Shown: positions 1 to 7,022 of the stretch, one piece after another
How the letters are laid out: every line of letters begins with the position of its first letter
How positions within the stretch are numbered: position 1 is the first letter of the stretch
Assembly: GCA_003550945.1 (NCBI GenBank)
Contig: PULL01000133.1
Location: forward strand, 1-11,252
DNA from: Thioalkalivibrio sp.
GTDB taxonomy: Bacteria > Pseudomonadota > Gammaproteobacteria > Ectothiorhodospirales > Ectothiorhodospiraceae
DNA length: 11,252 nucleotides
Reading direction: 5' to 3'
Position numbers and translations under genes: made by a program
The notes under the pieces: generated by a model
Seen by the model: only the letters and a program-made list of their open reading frames with translations
Told to the model about the DNA's origin: nothing
Databases searched by the model: none

Positions 1-885
1 ACTGCTGCCTTTGGCGTCGTGCTGGCCTGTCAAAGGGCCCGTGACAATCGCAGCGACGCGTGGCGGCCGGCCGTGGATGCGGCGATCGAACGCCTCGCGG
101 CGGCCCGACCCACCGCGGTAAACCTTTTTTGGGCGCTCGACAGGATGCGCGCAGTGCTGGACTGCTGCGGGTCCGCCGCAGAGGCCTGTGTCGCGACCCT
201 TGGCGAAGCCGGGGCAATGCTCGAAGCCGACATCGCCGCCAACCGGCGCATGGGGGCCGCCGGAGCCGCGCTGATCGAACCGGGGCGCGCGGTGTTGACG
301 CATTGCAACACCGGCTCGTTGGCGACGGGCGGTTTCGGGACCGCGCTGGGCGTGATCCGATCGGCCTGGGGCGAGGGCCGGATCACCGAGGTCTTCGCGG
401 ACGAAACCCGGCCGTGGCTGCAGGGATCGCGCCTGACTGCCTGGGAACTGCTGCGCGACGGGATACCGGTGCAGCTGTTGTGCGAAGGCGCAGCCGCGAG
501 CCTGCTCCGTTCCGGCCGAGTGGGCTGGGTGATCGTGGGGGCGGACCGGATCGCCGCCAACGGGGACACCGCGAACAAGATCGGCACCTATGGACTGGCC
601 CTGCTGGCCCGGGCCCACGGCGTGCATTTCATGGTGGCGGCCCCGGTCAGCACCATCGATTTCGCCATCGAGAACGGCGCCGCGATTCCGATCGAAATGC
701 GCCCGGAATCGGAAGTGCTCGCGCTGGGCGGGCATCCGGTTGCCGCGCCCGACGCGCGCGCGTGGAACCCCGCTTTCGATGTGACCCCGGCATCGCTGAT
801 CGACGCGCTCGTTACCGAGCGAGGGGTGGTGCACGGGCCCAACCGCGAAGCCCTGGCCGGGCTAAGGCCGCGCGCCGGGGGTTGA
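1..885 (+). CDS. mtnA: S-methyl-5-thioribose-1-phosphate isomerase, 5'-truncated by window edge
   Basis: MtnA converts 5-methylthioribose-1-phosphate to 5-methylthioribulose-1-phosphate in the cytosolic methionine salvage pathway. The frame is open from base 1 (TAAFGVVLA, which in the family follows the RGAPAIG-like segment), so the true start lies upstream and 294 residues are visible. Seen here: HCNTGSLATGGFG with the family's catalytic Cys (codon 304-306), ETRPWLQGSRLTAWEL, and GADRIAANGD with the catalytic Asp (codon 544-546), then NKIGTYGLALLA. Cys and Asp lie 80 residues apart, the same spacing as Cys160/Asp240 of the Bacillus enzyme, so about 58 N-terminal residues are probably missing. 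The family is related to eIF2B subunits and ribose-1,5-bisphosphate isomerases, but the full motif set favours MtnA. It ends 79 nt before gyrA, and mtnA next to gyrA is also the Pseudomonas arrangement. Confidence 0.93.
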   Translation, partial: TAAFGVVLACQRARDNRSDAWRPAVDAAIERLAAARPTAVNLFWALDRMRAVLDCCGSAAEACVATLGEAGAMLEADIAANRRMGAAGAALIEPGRAVLTHCNTGSLATGGFGTALGVIRSAWGEGRITEVFADETRPWLQGSRLTAWELLRDGIPVQLLCEGAAASLLRSGRVGWVIVGADRIAANGDTANKIGTYGLALLARAHGVHFMVAAPVSTIDFAIENGAAIPIEMRPESEVLALGGHPVAAPDARAWNPAFDVTPASLIDALVTERGVVHGPNREALAGLRPRAGG

Positions 886-900
886 CTGCAGGGGCGCACG

Positions 901-928
901 CACTGCAGTGGCCGCCGTATGGTAGTAT
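901..928 (+). promoter_or_regulatory. Candidate gyrA promoter/operator region: 10-bp palindrome and weak -10
   Basis: The 79-nt mtnA-gyrA gap contains a perfect palindrome, CACTGCAGTG, at 901-910. Its core ACTGCAG also occurs at 885-891, across the mtnA stop codon. Downstream, TAGTAT at 923-928 matches the sigma-70 -10 consensus at 4 of 6 positions. No convincing -35 lies 16-18 nt upstream. TTGACT at 882-887 looks like a -35 but is 35 nt away, too far to pair with it. No GC hairpin followed by a T-run ends mtnA. A promoter is expected here because gyrA heads the cluster, but the sequence supports it only weakly. Confidence 0.2.
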
Positions 929-964
929 TGCGCGTTTACCATCCCCGGAAATCCCCGCACGCTG

Positions 965-3604
965 ATGGCTGAATTCGCCAAGGAAATCCTGCCGGTCAAC
1001 CTCGAGGACGAGATGCAGCAGTCCTACCTCGATTACGCGATGAGCGTGATCGTGGGCCGGGCGCTACCGGACGTTCGCGATGGGCTCAAGCCTGTGCACC
1101 GGCGCGTTCTTTTCGCGATGCGGGAGCTTGGCAACGACTACAACAAGCCCTACAAGAAGTCGGCGCGCGTGGTCGGTGACGTGATCGGCAAATACCACCC
1201 GCACGGCGACACGGCCGTGTACGACGCGATCGTGCGCATGGCCCAGCCGTTCTCGATGCGCTACATGCTGGTGGACGGGCAGGGCAACTTCGGTTCGGTG
1301 GACGGCGACGCCCCGGCGGCGATGCGCTACACCGAAGTGCGCATGGCGCGCATCGCGCAGGAGTTGTTGGCCGACATCGACAAGGAGACGGTCGACTTCG
1401 TCGACAACTACGACGGCTCCGAGCGCGAGCCGTCGGTACTGCCCGCGAAGTTCCCCAACCTGCTGGTCAACGGTTCCGCCGGCATTGCGGTGGGCATGGC
1501 CACGAACATACCGCCGCACAATCTCGGTGAGGTGGTCGACGCCTGCGTGGCCCTGATCGACGACCCGGAAATCGGGATCGACGGCCTGATGGAGCACCTG
1601 CCAGGGCCCGATTTTCCGACCGCGGCCATCATCAACGGCGCCGACGGAATCCGCGACGCGTACCGCACCGGTCGCGGCCGGGTGTACATCCGTGCGCGCA
1701 CGCACACGGAGCCGCTGGAGGGCGGACAACGCGAGGCGATCATCGTCACCGAGTTGCCCTACCAGGTGAACAAGGCACGGCTGATCGAGAAGATCGCCGA
1801 ACTGGTAAAGGAGAAGAAGCTCGAGGGCATCAGCGAGCTGCGCGACGAATCCGACAAGGACGGCATGCGCATCGTGATCGAGCTCAAGCGCGGCGAGATG
1901 CCCGAGGTGGTGCTGAACCACCTGTTCATGCACACGCAGATGCAGAACGTGTTCGGGATCAACATGGTCGCGCTGGTCGACGGCCAGCCGAAGCTGCTCG
2001 ATCTGCGACAGATCCTCGAAGCCTTCCTGCGCCATCGGCGGGAGGTGGTTACCCGGCGCACCATCTTCGATCTGCGCAAGGCCCGCGAGCGTGCCCACGT
2101 GCTGGAGGGCCTCGCGGTTGCGCTCGCCAACATCGACGAAGTGATCGCGTTGATCCGCGCGGCGTCCAATCCGGCCGAGGCCAAGGCCGGGCTGCTCGCG
2201 CGCACCTGGGAACCGGGCGCGGTGACGGCCATGCTCGACCGCGCGGGTGCCGATGCCTCGCGTCCCGAGGACCTCGCGGCCGGTTTCGGCCTGTCGGAGC
2301 AGGGCTATCGATTGTCCGAGGCCCAGGCGCAGGCGATCCTCGACCTGCGACTGCACCGGCTGACCGGGCTCGAGCAGGAAAAGATCCTCGAAGAGTATCG
2401 GGAACTGCTCGATCTGATCGAGGATCTGCTCGACATCCTCAGCTCGGGGGAGCGCCTGCAGGAAGAGATCCGCAACGAGCTTCTCGCGGTGCGCGATCAG
2501 TACAACGATACCCGCCGCACTGAGATCCGCGCCGCCCACGCCAACCTGACACTGGCCGACCTGATTGGGGAAGAGGATGTAGTGGTCACGCTGTCGCACG
2601 CGGGATACGTGAAATATCAACCCGTTACCGCCTATCGAGCCCAGCGCCGGGGTGGCCGGGGCAAGGCCGCGACAAGCTTCCGGGAAGAGGACTTCATCGA
2701 TCGTCTGGTGGTCGCGAACACCCACGACACGATCCTGTGTTTCTCCAGCCGCGGGCGTGTGTACTGGATCAAGGTCTACGAGTTGCCGCAGGGCAGCCGA
2801 GCGTCACGCGGGAAGCCCATCGTGAACCTGCTGCCGCTGGAATCCGGGGAACGCATCAACGCGATTCTGCCGGTCCGGGGGTATGCGGAGGATCAGTTCG
2901 TGTTCATGGTGACCGCGGCGGGCACCGTGAAAAAGACACCCCTGACCGACTTCTCGCGGCCACGCAGCACGGGCATCATTGCCGTCGATCTGCGCGAAGG
3001 GGACCGGCTGGTGGACGTCGCGCTGACGGACGGATACCGGGACGTGATGCTGGTGACCTCGGCAGGCAAGGCGGTGCGCTTCTCGGAGACGGACGTACGG
3101 GCGATGGGCCGCACCGCCTGCGGCGTGCGCGGCGTGCGCATGGACGAGCCACATCAGGTGATCGCGCTGCTGATCGTGGACGAGGGCGCGGCGCTCTTCG
3201 CCAGCGAGTTCGGTTTCGGGAAGCGCACCCGCTTCGATGAGTTCCCGCTGCACCGCCGGGGGGGGCAGGGCGTGATCGCCATCCAGTGCGGGGGCCGGAA
3301 CGGACATCTCGTGGGTGCGGCACGCGTACTGGACGACCAGGAGGTGATGCTGATCACTGACGGGGGCACGCTCGTGCGCACACCGGTGGACCAGATCCCG
3401 ATGATCGGGCGCAACACCCAGGGCGTGCGTCTGATCCGCCTCGCGGAAGACGAGCGGCTGGTGGAACTTGCGCGCGTGGAGCGCCTGCAGGGTGAGGACG
3501 GGCCCGAAGACGGTGACGGGGTCGACGACCCGGAACCCGATGCATCAACACCCAGGGGAGACGCCGGGGCCGAGACGCCCGCGGCCAATGGAGATCAGGA
3601 ATGA
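965..3604 (+). CDS. gyrA: DNA gyrase subunit A
   Basis: GyrA is the DNA breakage-reunion subunit of the A2B2 gyrase that introduces negative supercoils. The protein has 879 residues (E. coli 875). Its numbering coincides with E. coli: Tyr122 in AMRYTEVRM is the DNA-linked catalytic tyrosine (codon 1328-1330), Thr83 and Asp87 mark the quinolone-resistance region (HPHGDTAVYD), and the canonical GyrA box QRRGGRG starts at residue 560. That box separates gyrase from ParC. Order: winged-helix/tower breakage-reunion domain to about residue 520, beta-pinwheel C-terminal domain about 535-838, then an acidic tail of about 40 residues. A second box-like motif, HRRGGQG, lies at residues 763-769. The ATG at 965 gives the family N-terminus (ILPVNLEDEMQQSYLDYAMSVI). 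Its Shine-Dalgarno sequence is weak, with only GGAA about 14 nt upstream. The stop codon overlaps the serC start as ATGA. Confidence 0.98.
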   Translation: MAEFAKEILPVNLEDEMQQSYLDYAMSVIVGRALPDVRDGLKPVHRRVLFAMRELGNDYNKPYKKSARVVGDVIGKYHPHGDTAVYDAIVRMAQPFSMRYMLVDGQGNFGSVDGDAPAAMRYTEVRMARIAQELLADIDKETVDFVDNYDGSEREPSVLPAKFPNLLVNGSAGIAVGMATNIPPHNLGEVVDACVALIDDPEIGIDGLMEHLPGPDFPTAAIINGADGIRDAYRTGRGRVYIRARTHTEPLEGGQREAIIVTELPYQVNKARLIEKIAELVKEKKLEGISELRDESDKDGMRIVIELKRGEMPEVVLNHLFMHTQMQNVFGINMVALVDGQPKLLDLRQILEAFLRHRREVVTRRTIFDLRKARERAHVLEGLAVALANIDEVIALIRAASNPAEAKAGLLARTWEPGAVTAMLDRAGADASRPEDLAAGFGLSEQGYRLSEAQAQAILDLRLHRLTGLEQEKILEEYRELLDLIEDLLDILSSGERLQEEIRNELLAVRDQYNDTRRTEIRAAHANLTLADLIGEEDVVVTLSHAGYVKYQPVTAYRAQRRGGRGKAATSFREEDFIDRLVVANTHDTILCFSSRGRVYWIKVYELPQGSRASRGKPIVNLLPLESGERINAILPVRGYAEDQFVFMVTAAGTVKKTPLTDFSRPRSTGIIAVDLREGDRLVDVALTDGYRDVMLVTSAGKAVRFSETDVRAMGRTACGVRGVRMDEPHQVIALLIVDEGAALFASEFGFGKRTRFDEFPLHRRGGQGVIAIQCGGRNGHLVGAARVLDDQEVMLITDGGTLVRTPVDQIPMIGRNTQGVRLIRLAEDERLVELARVERLQGEDGPEDGDGVDDPEPDASTPRGDAGAETPAANGDQE
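3590..3600 (+). promoter_or_regulatory. Ribosome binding site of serC inside the end of gyrA
   Basis: GGAG at 3590-3593 lies 7 nt before the serC ATG, and AGGA at 3597-3600 directly abuts it. This is the best Shine-Dalgarno match in the cluster. It lies within the last gyrA codons, so serC translation is probably coupled to gyrA but can also recruit ribosomes itself. It supports the ATG at 3601 as the serC start. Confidence 0.6.
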
Positions 3605-4683
3605 ATCGAGTGTTCAACTTCAGCGCCGGTCCGGCCGCGCTCCCGGAGCCCGTGCTCGAGCGGGCCCGATCGGAGTGGATGGATTTTCGCGGCTCGGGAA
3701 TGTCCGTGATGGAGATGAGCCATCGCGGCAAGGTGTTCATGGAAGTGGCGGAAAAGGCGGAAAAAGACCTTCGCAGCCTGCTCGCTGTGCCGGACGACTA
3801 CGCCGTGTTGTTCCTGCAGGGCGGCGCCACCGGGCAGTTCGCGGCGGTGCCCCTGAACCTCCAGCCCGGCGGTCAGGCGATGGACTACGTGGACACGGGG
3901 GCCTGGTCCGGCAAGGCGATCAAGGAAGGGAAGAAATACGGCCCGGTGAACGTGGTCGCCAGCAGCAAGGACGGTGGCTACACGTCGATTCCGGACCCGG
4001 CCGGCTGGAGCCTGGATCCCGGTGCGGCCTACGTGCACTTCACCCCGAATGAAACCATTGGAGGCGTGGAGTTCCACTACGTACCCGACACCGGAAACGT
4101 GCCGCTGGTCGCCGACATGTCCTCCACGATCCTGTCGCGCCCGCTGGACGTCTCGCGGTTCGGCGTGATCTACGCGGGTGCGCAGAAGAATGTCGGGCCT
4201 GCGGGGGTCACGCTGGTGATCGTGCGCGGGGATCTGCTCGAACGCGAGTCAGGCCCGGTCCCCGCATTCGTGGACTATGCGCTCCAGGCGAAAAACGATT
4301 CGATGTACAACACCCCGCCAACGCTGGCCTGGTACCTTTCGGGCCTGGTCTTCGAGTGGCTGCTGGAGCAGGGCGGTCTCACCGCGATGGCGGAGGTCAA
4401 CCAGCGCAAGGCTGCGAAGCTCTATCACTTCATCGATAACTCCGAGTTCTATCGCAACCCGGTGGAGGTGTCCGCGCGTTCCTGGATGAACGTACCCTTC
4501 ATACTGGCCGACGCGGCGCTGGATGGCAGTTTCCTTAAGCAGGCGACCGAGGCTGGCCTGTCCGGGCTGAAAGGACACCGGTCGGTGGGGGGCATGCGGG
4601 CGAGCATCTACAATGCGGTGCCTGAGGCCGCGGTCGATGCGCTGATCGAATTCATGGCCGATTTCGAGCAACGTCATGCCTGA
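3601..4683 (+). CDS. serC: Phosphoserine aminotransferase
   Basis: SerC is a PLP enzyme of the class V aminotransferase family. It transaminates 3-phosphohydroxypyruvate with glutamate to give phosphoserine, the second step of serine synthesis, and in many bacteria also acts on the phosphohydroxythreonine intermediate of pyridoxal phosphate synthesis. The 360-residue length is typical. Seen here: N-terminal FNFSAGPAALP, GMSVMEMSHRGK, LFLQGGATGQF, HFTPNETIGGVE, VADMSSTILSRP, and the PLP-lysine motif YAGAQKNVGPAG with Lys196 (codon 4186-4188; Lys198 in E. coli). NTPPTLAWYLSGLVFEW and GHRSVGGMRASIYNA follow in the C-terminal part. The gene overlaps the gyrA stop by 4 nt and is followed by serA, which catalyses the preceding step of the same pathway. 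No defect is seen. Confidence 0.97.
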   Translation: MNRVFNFSAGPAALPEPVLERARSEWMDFRGSGMSVMEMSHRGKVFMEVAEKAEKDLRSLLAVPDDYAVLFLQGGATGQFAAVPLNLQPGGQAMDYVDTGAWSGKAIKEGKKYGPVNVVASSKDGGYTSIPDPAGWSLDPGAAYVHFTPNETIGGVEFHYVPDTGNVPLVADMSSTILSRPLDVSRFGVIYAGAQKNVGPAGVTLVIVRGDLLERESGPVPAFVDYALQAKNDSMYNTPPTLAWYLSGLVFEWLLEQGGLTAMAEVNQRKAAKLYHFIDNSEFYRNPVEVSARSWMNVPFILADAALDGSFLKQATEAGLSGLKGHRSVGGMRASIYNAVPEAAVDALIEFMADFEQRHA

Positions 4684-4696
4684 GCAGAGTGCATCC

Positions 4697-5860
4697 ATGT
4701 TCCGCATCCAGACCTTCAACAACATCGCGGTTCGCGGCCTGGACCGATTCCCCCGGGAGCATTACGAGGTCGCTTCGGGCCTCACTGATCCCGACGCCAT
4801 CATGCTGCGCTCGCACAACCTGCACCAGACGCCGATCGCCGACTCGGTGAAGGCGGTGGGGCGCGCGGGCAGCGGCGTGAACAATATTCCGGTGGAGGCA
4901 CTGTCGGCACGGGGCGTTGCGGTGTTCAATGCCCCCGGGGCGAACGCCAACGCGGTCAAGGAACTGGTGGTGGCCGGCATGCTGCTCGCTGCCCGCAACC
5001 TGATCCCGGCGGCGGCGTACCTGAAGGGGCTGGACGTCGGCGATCCCGAGTTCGTGAAACGGGTCGAGGACGGCAAGAAGCGCTTCGTCGGGTTCGAGCT
5101 CCCGGGGCGCACCCTCGGGGTGATCGGGCTCGGGGCGATCGGGGTCAAGATCGCCAACGCCGCCCGCGCACTGGGGATGAATGTGGTGGGTTACGATCCG
5201 AAAATCACCGTCGAAAGTGCCTGGCGGCTGGAGGCCGATGTCGAGCGTGCTCGCACCGTCGACGCGGTGGTCGCGAACGCCGACATAATCACCTTCCACG
5301 TGCCACTGAACGACCAGACCCGGAATATTCTGGATGCGACGCGCGTGCGCTCCCTGAAACCCGGCGCGATCGTGATCAACCTCGCTCGCGAGGGCGTGGT
5401 CGACGACGCGGCGGTCTGCGCGGCGCTGGACGAGGGGCATATCCACGCGTTTGTCACCGACTTCCCGACGCCCGCGCTGGTCGGCCACCCGCGCGTGATC
5501 ACGCTGCCGCACCTCGGCGCATCGACCGTCGAGTCCGAGGAAAACTGTGCGGTGATGATCGCCGACCAGCTGCGCGATTACCTCGAGAACGGGAACGTCC
5601 GCAACGCGGTGAACCTGCCGAGCCTGTCGCTGGAGCGCAAGGGCGATACCCGCCTGGCGATCGTGAACCGGAACCTGCCGGACCGGGTCGGACAGATCTC
5701 AAGGGCGCTTGGGCAGAAGGACGTGAACATCGTTCACATGGTCAACGAGTCCCGCGGTGACCTCGCGTACACGCTGCTGGATGTCGAGGGCGCGATCGAC
5801 GCCGGAACGGCCGAGGCGATCGCCGCGATCGACGGGGTCCTCCGCGCACGGGTTCTGTAG
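4697..5860 (+). CDS. serA: D-3-phosphoglycerate dehydrogenase, short type with C-terminal ACT domain
   Basis: This enzyme oxidises 3-phosphoglycerate to 3-phosphohydroxypyruvate with NAD+, the first committed serine step, feeding SerC encoded just upstream. The 387 residues comprise a substrate domain (about 1-95 and 285-315), a Rossmann domain (about 96-284) with GLGAIG at 144-149 and an Asp in VVGYDP (favouring NAD+), then an ACT domain from about 318 (RLAIVNRNLPDRVGQIS, NESRGDLAYTLLD) that may bind serine. Catalytic Arg231 (INLAREG) and His272 (LPHLGAST, codon 5510-5512) are present, but the DFPTPALVG loop lacks the usual acid. ATG 4697 is preferred because the family often begins with an MF-x-I-x-T-x-N-like sequence. 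ATG 4676 adds seven residues and overlaps serC by 8 nt; both starts have weak Shine-Dalgarno sites. PdxB is a relative, but the ACT domain and the type-3-like core favour SerA. Confidence 0.9.
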   Translation: MFRIQTFNNIAVRGLDRFPREHYEVASGLTDPDAIMLRSHNLHQTPIADSVKAVGRAGSGVNNIPVEALSARGVAVFNAPGANANAVKELVVAGMLLAARNLIPAAAYLKGLDVGDPEFVKRVEDGKKRFVGFELPGRTLGVIGLGAIGVKIANAARALGMNVVGYDPKITVESAWRLEADVERARTVDAVVANADIITFHVPLNDQTRNILDATRVRSLKPGAIVINLAREGVVDDAAVCAALDEGHIHAFVTDFPTPALVGHPRVITLPHLGASTVESEENCAVMIADQLRDYLENGNVRNAVNLPSLSLERKGDTRLAIVNRNLPDRVGQISRALGQKDVNIVHMVNESRGDLAYTLLDVEGAIDAGTAEAIAAIDGVLRARVL

Positions 5861-6942
5861 TGACGGACTCGGCCGAACTGGAACGGTTGCGCGAGCGCAT
5901 CGATGGGATCGACGCCGAGATCCTGCGCCTGCTGAACGAACGCGCGCAGTGCGCGGTGGATGTCGCGGCCGTGAAACGGCGCCAGGGTGATACCGGTTTC
6001 TACAGACCGGAACGGGAGGCGGGAATTCTCCGCCAGGTGCGCGAACAGAACACGGGCCCGCTGCCAGGCGAGGCCGTGGTGCGCATCTTCCGCGAGATCA
6101 TGTCGGAATGCCTGGCGCTGGAAGAGCCCCTGGTGGTGGCATTTCTGGGCCCCGAGGGGACCTTTACCGACCTCGCAACGCGCAAGCATTTCGGGCAGGC
6201 TGCCACGCTGCAGCCGCTGGCATCGATCGACAGCGTGTTCCGGGAAGTCGAGTCGGGCCGGGCCCACTTCGGGGTTGTGCCGATCGAGAACAGCACCGAG
6301 GGTGTCGTCACGCATACGGTCGACTGTTTTCTGGAATCGCCGCTGCTGATCTGTGGCGAGGTGATCCTGCCGGTTCAGCATCACCTCCTGTCCCGCTGCG
6401 GGCGCGTGGAGGATGTCCAGGTGGTGATGGCCCATCCCCAGGCTCTGGCCCAGTGCCGACAGTGGCTTGACCGTGAGCTGCCCGGGGTCGAGCGGCGCCA
6501 CGCCTCCAGCAACGGGCGCGCAGCCCAGGACGCCGCGGCGATGCCGGGAGCGGCCGCGATCGCCAGTGAAGTGGCAGCGGAGCGTTATGGTCTGCAGGTG
6601 CTGGCGCAGAACATCGAGGACCGTGGCGATAACACGACGCGATTTCTCGTGGTCGGGCGCGTGGAAGCGGGCAGGACTGGCCGCGATCGAACCTCGATCA
6701 TGCTCAGCACCGCAAACCGTCCCGGCTCGCTGTTCGGGTTGCTGAAACCCATCGCCGATGCCGGCATCAGCCTGACCCGCATCGAATCGCGGCCTTCGCG
6801 CTGCGTGAACTGGGACTACGTGTTCTTCCTCGACTTCATCGGGCATCGGGACGAGCCGGTCGTCGCCGGCTGTCTCGACAAGCTGCGCGAGTCTGCGGAA
6901 ATGGTGAAGATCCTTGGCAGTTATCCGCAGGCGGCCACCTGA
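5860..6942 (+). CDS. pheA: Bifunctional chorismate mutase / prephenate dehydratase (P-protein)
   Basis: PheA converts chorismate to prephenate and then to phenylpyruvate, committing flux to phenylalanine. The 360 residues contain an AroQ-type mutase domain (about 1-90) with Arg11, Arg28 and Lys39 at the E. coli active-site positions and Arg52/Glu53 in FYRPEREA. The dehydratase domain (about 92-270) starts with VAFLGPEGTFT and includes VVPIENSTEG and the TTRFLVVG motif at 259-266. The regulatory ACT domain (about 277-355) contains RPGSLFGLL and the phenylalanine-binding ESRPSR at 309-314, so feedback inhibition by phenylalanine is expected. The start is GTG at 5860, whose first base is the last base of the serA stop (TAGTG), which indicates translational coupling. 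No leader peptide rich in Phe or hairpin attenuator precedes it, so regulation is probably at the enzyme level. Confidence 0.96.
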   Translation: MTDSAELERLRERIDGIDAEILRLLNERAQCAVDVAAVKRRQGDTGFYRPEREAGILRQVREQNTGPLPGEAVVRIFREIMSECLALEEPLVVAFLGPEGTFTDLATRKHFGQAATLQPLASIDSVFREVESGRAHFGVVPIENSTEGVVTHTVDCFLESPLLICGEVILPVQHHLLSRCGRVEDVQVVMAHPQALAQCRQWLDRELPGVERRHASSNGRAAQDAAAMPGAAAIASEVAAERYGLQVLAQNIEDRGDNTTRFLVVGRVEAGRTGRDRTSIMLSTANRPGSLFGLLKPIADAGISLTRIESRPSRCVNWDYVFFLDFIGHRDEPVVAGCLDKLRESAEMVKILGSYPQAAT

Positions 6943-7008
6943 TCGCGTGCGCGACTGTCCACTCCAACCTGGCCGCCAGGGCGCTGGACCGTTGCGGCCG
7001 TCGTCTAC

Positions 7009-7020
7009 GGGATGGCAGGA
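7009..7020 (+). promoter_or_regulatory. Candidate ribosome binding site of hisC
   Basis: Two purine-rich stretches precede the hisC ATG: GGGATGG at 7009-7015 (7 nt spacing, imperfect match) and AGGA at 7017-7020 (better match, but only 2 nt from the start). Neither is ideal. Because hisC follows an 80-nt gap and cannot be coupled to pheA by overlap, it needs its own site, and these are the only candidates. Confidence 0.35.
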
Positions 7021-7022
7021 AC

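Noticed and set aside
882..928. TTGACT (882-887) paired with TAGTAT (923-928) as a sigma-70 promoter
   Set aside because: The spacing is 35 nt, about twice the usual 16-18 nt, so the two hexamers cannot form one promoter.
60..965. 301-codon plus-strand open frame overlapping mtnA
   Set aside because: The frame shifted against mtnA gives an Arg/Gly-rich product with no motif, whereas the mtnA frame has catalytic Cys and Asp at the correct spacing.
1064..2725. 553-codon open frame on the minus strand inside gyrA
   Set aside because: It lies fully antisense to an intact, strongly conserved gyrA. Long antisense frames are expected in high-GC DNA with third-position GC bias, and its translation shows no recognisable domain and is rich in His, Val, Arg and Gln, typical of a shadow.
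6968..6980. CCTGG/CCAGG hairpin in the pheA-hisC gap as a terminator
   Set aside because: The stem is only 5 bp with a 3-nt loop and no T-tract follows; read-through into hisC is more likely.
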